A stretch of DNA of 27,125 nucleotides from an uncultured Erysipelotrichaceae bacterium (GTDB taxonomy: Bacteria; Bacillota_I; Bacilli_A; RF39; UBA660): positions 1 through 27,125 of the forward strand of contig CACZQV010000049.1 in the NCBI GenBank assembly GCA_902783435.1, written 5' to 3'. The position numbers were made by a program, and so were the translations under genes. Positions 1-7,649 of the stretch are shown one piece after another (positions within the stretch are counted from its first letter, which is position 1; each line of letters opens with the position of its first letter). The notes under the pieces were generated by a model. The model was not told where the DNA came from, searched no databases, and worked only from the letters and a program-made list of their open reading frames with translations.

Positions 1-554
1 GCACAAGTAATTCTATCTCCTTGAATAATAACTCCACCATCATGTAATGGATTACCTTCATAGAATATTGCTATTAATAAATCACTAGATAAATCTGCAT
101 ATAGTTTTTTAGCCTTATCTATATAATTACCTAAACTAATATCCCTTTCAATTACTATTAATGCACCAATTCGCTCTTTTCTTAAATAATCAATAGCATT
201 AACCATTTCATATACCATATGTTCTCTCTCATCTACAGTAAGAACTTTATGTCTACCTAGTAATTGACTTCTACCTAATTGTTCTAGAATAGTTCTAATT
301 TCAGGTTGGAATATAATAATTAAAGCTACAGGTCCCCATTGAATTATATAATCAAGTAAATAACCTACTGTTATAAAACCTAACCAATCACTAATAATTT
401 TTAAAACAATTACAAAAGCAACACCTTTAAAAATTAAAGAAAGTTTAACATTATTCTTAATATTCTTAAGAATATAATAAAATATAAGCCAAACTAAAGA
501 AATATCAACAATTTTCCTTAGTACATTTAACACATCTGAAAATGTAATAACCAT
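1..554 (-). CDS. cdaA: Diadenylate cyclase CdaA (partial, C-terminus beyond window)
   Basis: Membrane-bound enzyme that condenses two ATP into c-di-AMP, the second messenger controlling potassium and cell-wall homeostasis in Bacillota. I translated 184 codons from ATG 554, preceded by an AGGAG ribosome binding site; the 3' end is cut by the window. Three hydrophobic segments lie at about residues 12-30, 34-53 and 58-80. They are followed by the family hallmark IFQPEIRTILEQLG (81-94), then RIGALIVIE (128-136) and the ATP/metal loop PLHDGGVII (169-177). The usual signature is DGA; here it is DGG (D172-G173-G174). The RHR motif would lie outside the window. In Firmicutes cdaA is usually followed by cdaR and glmM, which would be off the left edge. 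A good sigma-A promoter lies upstream, so this gene starts its own transcript after the terminator of the RNase R gene. Confidence 0.93.
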   Translation of the reverse strand, partial: MVITFSDVLNVLRKIVDISLVWLIFYYILKNIKNNVKLSLIFKGVAFVIVLKIISDWLGFITVGYLLDYIIQWGPVALIIIFQPEIRTILEQLGRSQLLGRHKVLTVDEREHMVYEMVNAIDYLRKERIGALIVIERDISLGNYIDKAKKLYADLSSDLLIAIFYEGNPLHDGGVIIQGDRITC

Positions 555-650
555 TATGTCATCTCCTAACCACATACTAGTATATAAAAAATAATGGAAT
601 AAAGCAAATAAAAACTAGTACCACTATTCTTTACCCCTCGTATTATTATA

Positions 651-679
651 ATGATAACATTTTATTAATAATTTATCAA
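651..679 (-). promoter_or_regulatory. Sigma-A promoter of cdaA
   Basis: On the minus strand TTGATA (674-679) and TATCAT (651-656) are separated by exactly 17 bases. The start of transcription would be about 90 bases upstream of the cdaA ATG, leaving a long AT-rich leader with no recognised riboswitch. Confidence 0.6.
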
Positions 680-687
680 CCAAAAAT

Positions 688-715
688 AAGAAGACTTTTA
701 TCTATAAGTCTTCTT
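688..715 (-). terminator. Intrinsic terminator of the first RNase R gene
   Basis: Perfect 10-bp inverted repeat (AAGAAGACTT at 688-697 with AAGTCTTCTT at 706-715), followed on the minus strand by ATTTTTGG. The stop codon TAA (698-700) sits in the loop, and the codons for the last residues KKTY form the 5' arm. Confidence 0.85.
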
Positions 716-2917
716 ACTTTTACCATTTCTAACCTTAGTTTTAACCTTATTATTAGATTCTTTATCAATAATACGGTTTTCTTTTATTTTCTCTATAACA
801 CTAAAATCAACACTCTTAGTACTTTTATCAGCTTCTATTAATTTAAGTCTTAATCTATCACCAACAAAATAATCTTCATAACCTTCCAATGACAACATTG
901 TATATGTCTCTGGATTATATGCATATTCACCATCTAAATTCCTAGTACGCACTCTTCCTTCTATAGAATTATCAAGTTGAATAGTTAAACCATTATTACT
1001 TACACAAATAACAGTACCTTCGAACTCTTGCCCTATAAATTGAGACATATAAACAGCAGTATCAAGATATCCTACATTCTTTTCAACATCTTCTTCTACT
1101 CTTTCCATCTTTGAAGCTTGAAGAGCATAGTCAGCTACCTTTTCATCCCATTTTTTCATATTAGAAATTTTCTTATTATCATCTTTTTCAAAATAACATT
1201 CATCTATTATTCTACTAATTTCATAGTCCGCAAGTCTTCTAATAGGAGAAGTAAAATGTAGATACACATCATAACCAGTACCATAATGACCATAATTAAT
1301 AGAATCATAACTAGCATGAGACATACATCTAATTAAATTAGTAAGTAACATATCACTAAGTCTTCCGTGATTTTTAACATAATTTGTTAAATCAATCATT
1401 AAATCTTTCTCTTCAATTATTTCAGCTGCAGAATACTTATATTCTAAACCTATAGCTTTTAAAAAATCTAAGAAATCATTAAGTCTTTCATAATTTGGTG
1501 CTCCATGAACACGTAATATACAAGAAATATTTTCTTCTAATAACATCTCACCAACATTATTATTAGCAACCAACATAAATTCTTCTATTAAACTTTCAGC
1601 AGAATCTTGTATTCTATACTCTACATCTACTGCATGACCATTCTCATCATATTTAAATTTTATTTCTGATCTATCAAAATTGATTGCACCATTATCAATA
1701 CGTTTTTGCTTTAGTATTTTTGCAAATTCATGCATACTTTGCAAAGTATACATGTATGGAACATAATGAGTAGGAACAATACCTTTATTTAAAATATCAT
1801 TAACATCTTCATAAGTCATACTAATACGCGATTTAATAACACTAGGTACTAAAGATCTACTAATTATATTACCATATATATCAAATTCAATTAAAATACT
1901 CTTAGTAATACGATCTACACCTTCATTTAATGAACAAATACCATTACTAAGTTTTTTAGGTAATTGAGGTTCTACTAAACCACCAAAATAATATGAAGTA
2001 CCTTTTCTAAAAGCATCTTTATCAATGGGAGAACCTTCTGGTATATAATATGCAGTATCTGCAATATGTACTCCCAATAAATAATTACCATTAGGTAACA
2101 TTTTAAATGATATACAATCGTCTTTATCCTTAGTATCTGCACCATCTATAGAAAAAATTTCCCAATTAGTAAAATCATATCTACCTTCGTAATCTTCTTT
2201 TCTTACTTCACTAGGAATAAATTTTAATTGAGCCATACTTTCTTTACTAAATCCTTCAGGCATACCACTCTTAAATGCTTCTAATAATTGATCTGCATGC
2301 GGAGCATCTTTATGTTGAAATACTCTTAATATTTTACCAATATAAGTATTATTTTCAATCATCTTTTCAAGCTCTACTGATACTATTTCCCCTTCATTTA
2401 CTTCTTCGTTTAATATTATTTGTATCTTAGATTTCTTTTTATCAATTGGTCTTACATATAAAGAATTACCTACTTTAATAACCTCTCCAGTAACATTACC
2501 TAAATTACGATCAAGTATCTTCTCAATTTTAGGTTTCTCACCATTACCACCAATATCTATTAATACATAATCACCATCTACTGCATTAATACAATTTTCT
2601 TTTAAAATAGAAACTCTTTCTTCTTTTCCATCTCTATCTTTAACCACAACAAAACCCTCACCGGCTCTATTTCCGTGGAATCTACCTTTTCTAAAAGAAG
2701 TTCTAGATAAATGTTTATATTTACCATTAGGTGTTTGATAATAATCTAACCTATCAACACCCTTATCAATTATTCTATTAATTTCAGCCTTATCATTTGA
2801 AGACATAACATAACTATCGTCTTCTTTTTGAATAAACTTTTCTACCTTAGTATATATTTTTTCAATATCTATAGGTTTTTTTTCTCTTCTTAATATTATA
2901 TCTACGTAATCCTTCAT
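698..2917 (-). CDS. rnr: RNase R-family 3'-5' exoribonuclease (second paralogue)
   Basis: Processive hydrolytic 3'-5' exoribonuclease of the RNB (RNase II/R) family, 739 aa. The order is a helical N-terminus, a cold-shock-like RNA-binding region starting near RKGRFHGNRAGEGFVVV (76-92), and the RNB catalytic core. The four metal-binding aspartates appear as D258, D264, D266 and D267 in SIDGADTKDKDDC. The core also has LRVHGAPNYERL (468-479) and HFTSPIRR (554-561). An S1 domain follows (about 630-709) and then a Lys/Arg-rich tail. The Tyr that normally follows SPIRR is Leu (RRLADYEISR rather than RRYPDxxVHR). The start is ATG with a GGGGGA ribosome binding site. It is not in the smpB neighbourhood, where the more canonical copy sits (18734-20839). 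All catalytic residues are present, so it is unlikely to be a pseudogene; specialisation is inference. Confidence 0.93.
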   Translation of the reverse strand: MKDYVDIILRREKKPIDIEKIYTKVEKFIQKEDDSYVMSSNDKAEINRIIDKGVDRLDYYQTPNGKYKHLSRTSFRKGRFHGNRAGEGFVVVKDRDGKEERVSILKENCINAVDGDYVLIDIGGNGEKPKIEKILDRNLGNVTGEVIKVGNSLYVRPIDKKKSKIQIILNEEVNEGEIVSVELEKMIENNTYIGKILRVFQHKDAPHADQLLEAFKSGMPEGFSKESMAQLKFIPSEVRKEDYEGRYDFTNWEIFSIDGADTKDKDDCISFKMLPNGNYLLGVHIADTAYYIPEGSPIDKDAFRKGTSYYFGGLVEPQLPKKLSNGICSLNEGVDRITKSILIEFDIYGNIISRSLVPSVIKSRISMTYEDVNDILNKGIVPTHYVPYMYTLQSMHEFAKILKQKRIDNGAINFDRSEIKFKYDENGHAVDVEYRIQDSAESLIEEFMLVANNNVGEMLLEENISCILRVHGAPNYERLNDFLDFLKAIGLEYKYSAAEIIEEKDLMIDLTNYVKNHGRLSDMLLTNLIRCMSHASYDSINYGHYGTGYDVYLHFTSPIRRLADYEISRIIDECYFEKDDNKKISNMKKWDEKVADYALQASKMERVEEDVEKNVGYLDTAVYMSQFIGQEFEGTVICVSNNGLTIQLDNSIEGRVRTRNLDGEYAYNPETYTMLSLEGYEDYFVGDRLRLKLIEADKSTKSVDFSVIEKIKENRIIDKESNNKVKTKVRNGKSKKTYR

Positions 2918-2961
2918 ATGTATCCCCCATAATGATACAATAACATAAAAATAAACAAAAA

Positions 2962-2980
2962 AAAAGACTTTTAGTCTCTT
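2962..2980 (-). terminator. Intrinsic terminator of the DUF378 gene
   Basis: AAGAGACT/AGTCTTTT, 8 pairs including one G-U, with a 3-base loop followed by a T-tract on the minus strand. The stop TAA (2971-2973) spans the stem-loop junction, so the last codons (R, D) are in the stem. Confidence 0.85.
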
Positions 2981-3177
2981 TTAAAATCAAGATGTGCCAT
3001 AAATATACCAATATTTATTAAACCACTAATTCCTACTAATGTATAAACAATTTTAGAAAGTAGTGAGCCATCTCCAAATATAAGTGTAACTAAATTAAAA
3101 TCTGCAATTCCAATAAGTCCCCAATTAATTGCACCTATAATAGTTAAACTTAAAGCTATCTTTTGTAATGTTTCCAT
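2971..3177 (-). CDS. DUF378 family small membrane protein
   Basis: 68 aa protein that matches the DUF378 family (COG2155) by pattern: LTIIGAINWGLIGIADFNLV in the first half, then a second hydrophobic helix (SKIVYTLVGISGLINIGIF). Two transmembrane segments, at about residues 6-30 and 40-60. The family is widespread in Firmicutes, is short, and has no assigned biochemical function. ATG at 3177 is preceded by GGAGGGA at good spacing. It lies between the NlpC/P60 gene and the RNase R gene, each with its own terminator, so it is probably monocistronic. Confidence 0.88.
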   Translation of the reverse strand: METLQKIALSLTIIGAINWGLIGIADFNLVTLIFGDGSLLSKIVYTLVGISGLINIGIFMAHLDFKRD

Positions 3178-3229
3178 CTAATCCCTCCTAGAATTAGTAT
3201 TTACAATATATAAAAATATATACAAAAAA

Positions 3230-3247
3230 AAGAGTCAAAAGACTCTT
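3230..3247 (-). terminator. Intrinsic terminator of the NlpC/P60 gene
   Basis: 7-bp stem AAGAGTC/GACTCTT with a 4-base loop, then eight T on the minus strand. The first stem bases are the last two bases of the stop codon (3246-3248). Confidence 0.88.
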
Positions 3248-4280
3248 ATTGTATTCTTCTTACACCCATTAGCGTATCATATGAACCACGTTCCCAAGCT
3301 GCAACATCACTCGCAACTACACCTTGACTTGGATTAGTAGCATGAATCATCACACCACCACCAACATATAATGCAGAATGAGTAACTTGTCCTCCATGAC
3401 CCCAGTTTAATATATCACCAGGTTGAGCTTCTGAATAACTAACTCCAACTCCATCATAAGCTTGAGTATATGAACTTCTACTAACATATATTCCTACTCT
3501 AGAATAAACATATTGTACAAATCCACTACAATCAAATGCATATGGCCCATTAGAACCACCAACATATGGTGAACCAACTAATGAATATGCTATTGAAACT
3601 AAATCTCCACCTGCAGCATTACCAGGTAAACCTGAATAAACTGTACTATTATAACCACCATAAGTAGGTGCTACAACTACAGGTGCTGGTGCTACAACTT
3701 CAACAGTATATGTTAAAGTAGATAAATTACCAGCTTTATCAACAGCATGTATAGTAACACTATGTTCACCAACTTCATTAATTTCATCAGAATTAAAATC
3801 AAAATTATAGAAATACTTTCCATTTTCACCATTAGTAGCTGAATAAGGAATATCTCCATCAACATCATCTATAACTGATTCTACATTACCAACAAAATCA
3901 ATTGCATCTCCTTCGGTAATAGTAACTTTTTCCTCTTTTACTTTAATTTCTGGAGCAGTTCTATCTACTACAGAAACTACTATAGGAACATCTTTTACCA
4001 TATTCTCTTTCTTAACTTCTACTATTATTTCTTGTTTTCCAACCACATTAGTATCAGCTTTCTTCTTTACTGAAACAATTTCCCCATCTACCTTTTTTAC
4101 CAATGAGTTTATATCATAGTTAGCACTACCATATTCTATAGCTGCATTATCAACTGCAACTACTTTAATACTTTTATAAGTATAATAGTTATGATAAACA
4201 TAACAACTAGCCATAATAATAAACGCTAATATTGTCAAAGATAATAATCTTATCTTCGAGGGTAAATCAATTTTTTTCAT
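3246..4280 (-). CDS. Membrane-anchored or secreted NlpC/P60 peptidoglycan endopeptidase
   Basis: 344 aa cell-wall hydrolase, expected to cut peptide bonds in peptidoglycan stems outside the cell. A signal anchor lies at about 12-28 (LLSLTILAFIIMASCYVY). Next come two beta-sandwich, Ig-like stretches (about 36-105 and 106-197); the second, from RTAPEIKV through DVDGDIPY to HAVDKAGN, resembles the DUF5011/HYR type. A low-complexity linker VAPAPVVVAPTYGGY follows, then the NlpC/P60 domain (about 222-344). The catalytic Cys251 is in FDCSGF, His301 in THSALYVGGG, and His313 in MIHA is the likely third residue. ATG 4280 follows a GGGAGGA ribosome binding site. It has its own strong promoter (4308-4336) and its own terminator. 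Cell-division or growth hydrolase is the likely role; the exact bond cleaved cannot be read from sequence. Confidence 0.92.
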   Translation of the reverse strand: MKKIDLPSKIRLLSLTILAFIIMASCYVYHNYYTYKSIKVVAVDNAAIEYGSANYDINSLVKKVDGEIVSVKKKADTNVVGKQEIIVEVKKENMVKDVPIVVSVVDRTAPEIKVKEEKVTITEGDAIDFVGNVESVIDDVDGDIPYSATNGENGKYFYNFDFNSDEINEVGEHSVTIHAVDKAGNLSTLTYTVEVVAPAPVVVAPTYGGYNSTVYSGLPGNAAGGDLVSIAYSLVGSPYVGGSNGPYAFDCSGFVQYVYSRVGIYVSRSSYTQAYDGVGVSYSEAQPGDILNWGHGGQVTHSALYVGGGVMIHATNPSQGVVASDVAAWERGSYDTLMGVRRIQ

Positions 4281-4307
4281 TTTGTAAATTCCTCCCGAGC
4301 GATATCT

Positions 4308-4336
4308 ATTGTACCATAATGATTTTTTTATGTCAA
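4308..4336 (-). promoter_or_regulatory. Sigma-A promoter of the NlpC/P60 gene
   Basis: Perfect -35 TTGACA (4331-4336), 17-base spacer and TACAAT (4308-4313) on the minus strand, with the TG of an extended -10 just before it (TGG). It is one of the strongest-looking promoters in the window. Confidence 0.85.
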
Positions 4337-4366
4337 AAAAACAGTACTAAAAAATCACTCAATCCC

Positions 4367-4383
4367 TTCATAAGTATTATGAA
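4367..4383. repeat. Inverted repeat TTCATAA-gta-TTATGAA
   Basis: Perfect 7-bp inverted repeat with a 3-base spacer, between the end of the SleC-like gene (4412) and the promoter of the NlpC/P60 gene. The nearest T-run on the minus strand is 12 bases beyond the stem, so it is a poor intrinsic terminator. It could be a weak terminator, an mRNA 3'-end hairpin, or an operator upstream of the 4331 -35 box. Confidence 0.35.
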
Positions 4384-4411
4384 ACAAAGGAAAAAACTTT
4401 ATACATATTTT

Positions 4412-5746
4412 TTATCTTTTTGATAATTCTACTACTTTTCTCCACAAAAGAGGTCCTACTACTCCAGTAACATCAAATCCATAATCACGCTGTAATTTTT
4501 TAACAGATTTTTCAGTTAATTCATCAAAAATACCACTAACTCTAACCCCAGGTATAGAATGATCATATCTACATATAGAAAGTAAATATCTTTGAAATCT
4601 TAAAACATCATCTCCACTACTACCTAAACTTAAGAAATAATCAGGATATAAATCAGAAACATAATCAGTATTAAGATATTTCAAAATCTTATCATAAACT
4701 TCTTTTAATACTTTCCAATCACTATAAGTAAATACTCCTGTTACAGGTAAACCATATTTAGACTGAAATGCTTTAACCATAGTAATACTATTATCATTAT
4801 AAATAGAATTAGTTTTTAATCTTGGAATATCAGGGTCTAAAAAAGCTATTGCATCTAAAAAATAATGAATATATTCAACTTCTATACCAGTATTACCATA
4901 ATTTAATTCGTCTTCATAAAGAAAAGTTACTTCATTATCATTTAATCCTTCAGAATATAAATCACTAAGTTTTTTTACACTAGTATAAACATACTTTATC
5001 TTATACCAAGTAGCTTTATCAACACTACCAGTTACCGGTAAACTAAATATTTCTTGAAATTTCTTAACACTATTAACAGTCTCTTCATCATATATTCCCA
5101 AAGTATTAGTAATATTAGGAATAGCTGGATAATTCTTTCTTATTCTTCTTAAGTCTCTTTGAATTAAAAGTACTGGATTACCCGCACTACCAAGACCTAC
5201 TACATATCCAGGATATCCTTCTGATACATCACCAACAGGCGCATCAAATTTAATACTAATATCACTTCCATAATAGTATTTTAAAATATCTAAATACTTT
5301 TTACCCTGATTAGCCAAACTTACACTTCCCCATTGAGATAATCCATCACATGTAGTCTTTCTCCCATCACAATATCTAGTAAAATATGGTTGAATACTAT
5401 TACCCTTAACTACATAGTTATTGAATATTTCTTCAACTATATTATTAATATTTTCATAAGTACTTCTATTTTCAATAAATGTTTGATCATAAATAGAAGA
5501 GGAAGTAATATCAAAACTATATCCCCTACTTCTATACCATTCATTATAAATTCTATTCATCGCAAAACTAATAATAGCATAAATATTAGCTTTTAAAGCT
5601 TCCACAGGCCAAGTTGGATAAATCTCTGAAGATGCTACATTAGAAATATAATCAGTAAAAGAAACAGTAATATTACGTGCATTATCATCCGGTTTACCTA
5701 AATGTACAATTATATTATTAGGTACAATAGGATATCTACTAGCCAT
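4412..5746 (-). CDS. sleC: SleC-like cortex-lytic enzyme core (SpoIID-like domain plus three peptidoglycan-binding domains)
   Basis: 444 aa protein resembling the mature part of clostridial SleC, the lytic transglycosylase that degrades spore cortex during germination. The N-terminal SpoIID/LytB-like domain (about 8-175) contains YISNVASSEIYPTWPVEALK, with Glu41 at the position of the SpoIID catalytic Glu. It also has RIYNEWYRSRGYSFDITSSS (65-84) and a CDGRKTTC...SQWG segment (Cys126, Cys133). Three PG_binding_1 repeats follow at about 185-253, 285-350 and 372-442, each ending in a GxxxxxxW-type motif (TGSVDKATWYKI, TGVFTYSDWKVL, TGVVGPLLWRKV). There is no signal peptide, as expected for a protein made inside the developing sporangium. 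The start codon overlaps the stop of the preceding ORF (TAATG), so translation is probably coupled. The usual SleC pro-domain is missing here and is encoded by the upstream ORF. No clear terminator follows. Confidence 0.85.
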   Translation of the reverse strand: MASRYPIVPNNIIVHLGKPDDNARNITVSFTDYISNVASSEIYPTWPVEALKANIYAIISFAMNRIYNEWYRSRGYSFDITSSSIYDQTFIENRSTYENINNIVEEIFNNYVVKGNSIQPYFTRYCDGRKTTCDGLSQWGSVSLANQGKKYLDILKYYYGSDISIKFDAPVGDVSEGYPGYVVGLGSAGNPVLLIQRDLRRIRKNYPAIPNITNTLGIYDEETVNSVKKFQEIFSLPVTGSVDKATWYKIKYVYTSVKKLSDLYSEGLNDNEVTFLYEDELNYGNTGIEVEYIHYFLDAIAFLDPDIPRLKTNSIYNDNSITMVKAFQSKYGLPVTGVFTYSDWKVLKEVYDKILKYLNTDYVSDLYPDYFLSLGSSGDDVLRFQRYLLSICRYDHSIPGVRVSGIFDELTEKSVKKLQRDYGFDVTGVVGPLLWRKVVELSKR

Positions 5747-6111
5747 TATGATTCCCCCATAACCATATTAATATTTTGAACCACACATATTCCATCATAC
5801 ATATTAACTGAAAATTTATTATTACCAGCTAAAATATTATATGTAATTGTATTAGGAATAATTAAATTATTCCCAAGTACTGGTGCAGGTAATTCGATAT
5901 TTTTAATCATTCCAGACTTATCAGTCTTACCCCTAAAAAATATAACATTCATATTATCTATTAAACTACTAATAGTAACTTCTAAATCTGCTACTGGTAA
6001 AGCTAAAGAAGCAGTATAAGCTCTAATTTTAAGATTACCAATACCACTATTATTTTTAATAAAAGAATCGTATAAACTACTATTTTTAAACTCATCAAAT
6101 AAAATATCCAT
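5746..6111 (-). CDS. SleC pro-domain-like protein (separate ORF)
   Basis: 121 aa. The core GNLKIRAYTASLALPVADLE (25-44), TDKSG (63-67) and ELPAP (73-77) read as a carboxypeptidase-regulatory-like beta-sandwich. It resembles, from memory, the N-terminal region that clostridial SleC carries before its SpoIID-like core. The ORF ends in TAATG, overlapping the start of the SleC-like core by one base. Five G lie just before that junction (within 5751-5758). Adding one G there would fuse the two ORFs in frame. A natural split and a frameshift or assembly error must both be considered. In favour of a real split, GGGGGA also serves as the ribosome binding site of two other genes here (starts at 2917 and 10017). 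ATG 6111 has AGGAGGG, which overlaps the stop codon of the LysM gene. Confidence 0.7.
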   Translation of the reverse strand: MDILFDEFKNSSLYDSFIKNNSGIGNLKIRAYTASLALPVADLEVTISSLIDNMNVIFFRGKTDKSGMIKNIELPAPVLGNNLIIPNTITYNILAGNNKFSVNMYDGICVVQNINMVMGES

Positions 6112-6119
6112 ATACCCTC

Positions 6120-6773
6120 CTAATATTTAAGTATTTGACCTACACTAAGTAAATTACTACTTAGATTATTCTTATTTTTTAAATAATCCACACTAACACC
6201 TAACTTCTTAGAAATACTATATAAACTATCTCCCTTTACTACAGTATATGTATTAGAAGAAATATCTTCTCCAAAACATTCTTCTACATCTTTACTTCTA
6301 ATCTTAAGATTTTGTCCTATACTTAAAGTATTATTCTTTAGATTATTATCATTAATAATACTATCTACACTAACATTAAACTTTTTAGCTATACTATATA
6401 AAGTATCTCCTTTAACAACTTTATAATTAACATAATTAGGAATAACCATATCACTAGGTTTAGTATACATTTCAGGTATTCTAAGAATTTGTCCTATAAC
6501 TAAATTATTACTAGTTAAATAATTAAGTTTCTTTATTTCTTCTACACTAGTACCATATCTCTTCGCAATACTATATAAACTATCTCCTTTTACCACAGTA
6601 TACATAAACATATTATCTGGATTACTACCACCATTACTAGGAATAGTAAGAATCATACCTACTTTTAAAGTAAAAGCATCAACTTTATTTAATTTAGCTA
6701 ATTCAGTAACAGACACACCATATTGATTACTAATACCCCATAAAGTATCTCCAGGTTTAACTGTATATTTCAT
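6120..6773 (-). CDS. Protein with four LysM domains
   Basis: 217 aa made almost entirely of LysM repeats, which bind N-acetylglucosamine-containing glycan such as peptidoglycan. LysM1 is at 3-45 (YTVKPGDTLWGISNQYGVS), LysM2 at 58-100, LysM3 at 117-159 and LysM4 at 176-217. Each has the GD(S/T)L(Y/W)(S/G)I core and ends near the GQxLxI element. There is no signal peptide, transmembrane segment or catalytic domain. It is the first gene of a tight operon: its stop TAG overlaps the ribosome binding site of the SleC pro-like ORF 8 bases later. A plausible role is a spore coat or cortex binding partner that targets the split SleC, similar in logic to SafA-type LysM proteins of other spore formers; this is inference from context and absence of an export signal. 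Confidence 0.9.
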   Translation of the reverse strand: MKYTVKPGDTLWGISNQYGVSVTELAKLNKVDAFTLKVGMILTIPSNGGSNPDNMFMYTVVKGDSLYSIAKRYGTSVEEIKKLNYLTSNNLVIGQILRIPEMYTKPSDMVIPNYVNYKVVKGDTLYSIAKKFNVSVDSIINDNNLKNNTLSIGQNLKIRSKDVEECFGEDISSNTYTVVKGDSLYSISKKLGVSVDYLKNKNNLSSNLLSVGQILKY

Positions 6774-6787
6774 ATAATCACCAATAC

Positions 6788-6815
6788 ATTATATGCAAAA
6801 TAAAAAAAAATAATC
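6788..6815 (-). promoter_or_regulatory. Candidate promoter of the LysM-SleC operon (possibly sporulation sigma-E type)
   Basis: The minus strand reads GATTATT (6809-6815), 13 bases, then CATATAAT (6788-6795). This resembles the Bacillus sigma-E pattern (KMATATT, about 14 bases, CATACAMT) with one mismatch in each box. The same bases also contain a sigma-A -10 (TATAAT) with no good -35. The -35-like box coincides with one arm of the upstream ttcA terminator. In such AT-rich DNA the match could be chance. Confidence 0.35.
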
Positions 6816-6826
6816 ATAAGATTATT
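6809..6826 (-). terminator. Intrinsic terminator of the TtcA-like gene
   Basis: 7-bp stem AATAATC/GATTATT with a 4-base loop and a long T-tract on the minus strand. The stop codon TAA (6822-6824) lies within the 5' arm. The stem is AT-rich and so weak, but the T-tract is strong. Confidence 0.75.
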
Positions 6827-7649
6827 TTTTATCATATTCATCTAAGAAAGAATATTTTTCTTTATTCTTTTTATAACCAACTACACAATCTAAATTAACA
6901 TTATCAAGTGCTTTATAAATATTATAATCTATATTAGGATTATCTTTCTTCATCATTTTAACTAAATCTTTAACAACTCTTCTTTTACTAGTACCATCAT
7001 TTACTAGCGAACACCCCTCAGTAAAACGACAAGCACAATTAATAAAAGTAAGTTCATTATATTTCTTCCATGCAATTATATCTTCTTCTTTTATAAAATA
7101 CATTGGACGTATTAATTCTAATCCTTCAAAATTATCACTATGAAGTTTAGGCATCATAGTTTTAACTTCAGCTCCATAAAACATAGAAAGTAATGTAGTT
7201 TCAATAACATCATCAAAATGATGACCTAAAGCTATTTTATTACATCCTAATTCTTGTGCTTTCTTATAAAGACAACCTCTTCTCATTCTAGCACATAAAT
7301 AACATGGACTTCTATCAACACTAGCTACTACATCAAATATATCAGATTCAAACATTTGTAAATCTACATTTAATATCTTTGCATTATCCAAAATCATATC
7401 ACGATTAAAATCATTATAACCTGGATCCATACAAACATAACAAACATCAAATTTAACTTTACCATGTCTTTTAATCTCTTCCATACATTTAGCTAAAAGG
7501 AAAGAATCTTTTCCACCACTAATACAAACCATAATCTTATCATTTTCTTGAATAAGTTCAAATTCAGCTACAGCTTTAACAAACTTACTCCAGATATCTT
7601 TACGGAACTTCTTTATAATACTTCGCTCTATCTCTTTATATTTTTCCAT
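6822..7649 (-). CDS. ttcA: TtcA-family tRNA thiolase (PP-loop ATPase)
   Basis: 275 aa PP-loop ATPase of the TtcA family, expected to thiolate a tRNA cytidine (2-thiocytidine at position 32 in the characterised enzymes). It activates the base with ATP and holds an iron-sulfur cluster. The PP-loop SGGKDS is at 44-49 and GHHFDD at 142-147. The cysteine pair CYLC (116-119) and a second cysteine group CAC...C (205, 207, 213) fit the cluster ligands, although I cannot tell which distal Cys is the third ligand. ATG 7649 lies inside the 3' end of the cysteine desulfurase gene (14-base overlap), so the sulfur donor and the thiolase are translationally coupled. Firmicutes TtcA-like proteins are often annotated without a proven substrate; a related thiolated base is possible. 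Confidence 0.87.
   Translation of the reverse strand: MEKYKEIERSIIKKFRKDIWSKFVKAVAEFELIQENDKIMVCISGGKDSFLLAKCMEEIKRHGKVKFDVCYVCMDPGYNDFNRDMILDNAKILNVDLQMFESDIFDVVASVDRSPCYLCARMRRGCLYKKAQELGCNKIALGHHFDDVIETTLLSMFYGAEVKTMMPKLHSDNFEGLELIRPMYFIKEEDIIAWKKYNELTFINCACRFTEGCSLVNDGTSKRRVVKDLVKMMKKDNPNIDYNIYKALDNVNLDCVVGYKKNKEKYSFLDEYDKK

Noticed and set aside
698..2917. The first RNase R copy as a decaying pseudogene
   Set aside because: It is full length with an uninterrupted frame, catalytic Asp residues and SPIRR intact, plus ribosome binding site and terminator.
4232..4423. Short plus-strand ORF of 63 codons
   Set aside because: It overlaps the start of the NlpC/P60 gene and its promoter in antisense, has no ribosome binding site and has a low-complexity product.
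4412..4440. TTATC/GATAA hairpin at the end of the SleC-like gene as its terminator
   Set aside because: The stem is only 5 AT-rich pairs and on the minus strand is followed by A residues rather than a T-tract.
5390..5596. Plus-strand ORF inside the SleC-like gene
   Set aside because: Antisense shadow of a strongly supported coding frame, Asn/Ile-rich product, no start signals.
6120..6773. Apparent tandem DNA repeats in the LysM gene, considered as a satellite or CRISPR-like array
   Set aside because: The periodicity follows LysM protein domains with diverged codons and irregular spacing; there are no identical direct repeats with unique spacers.
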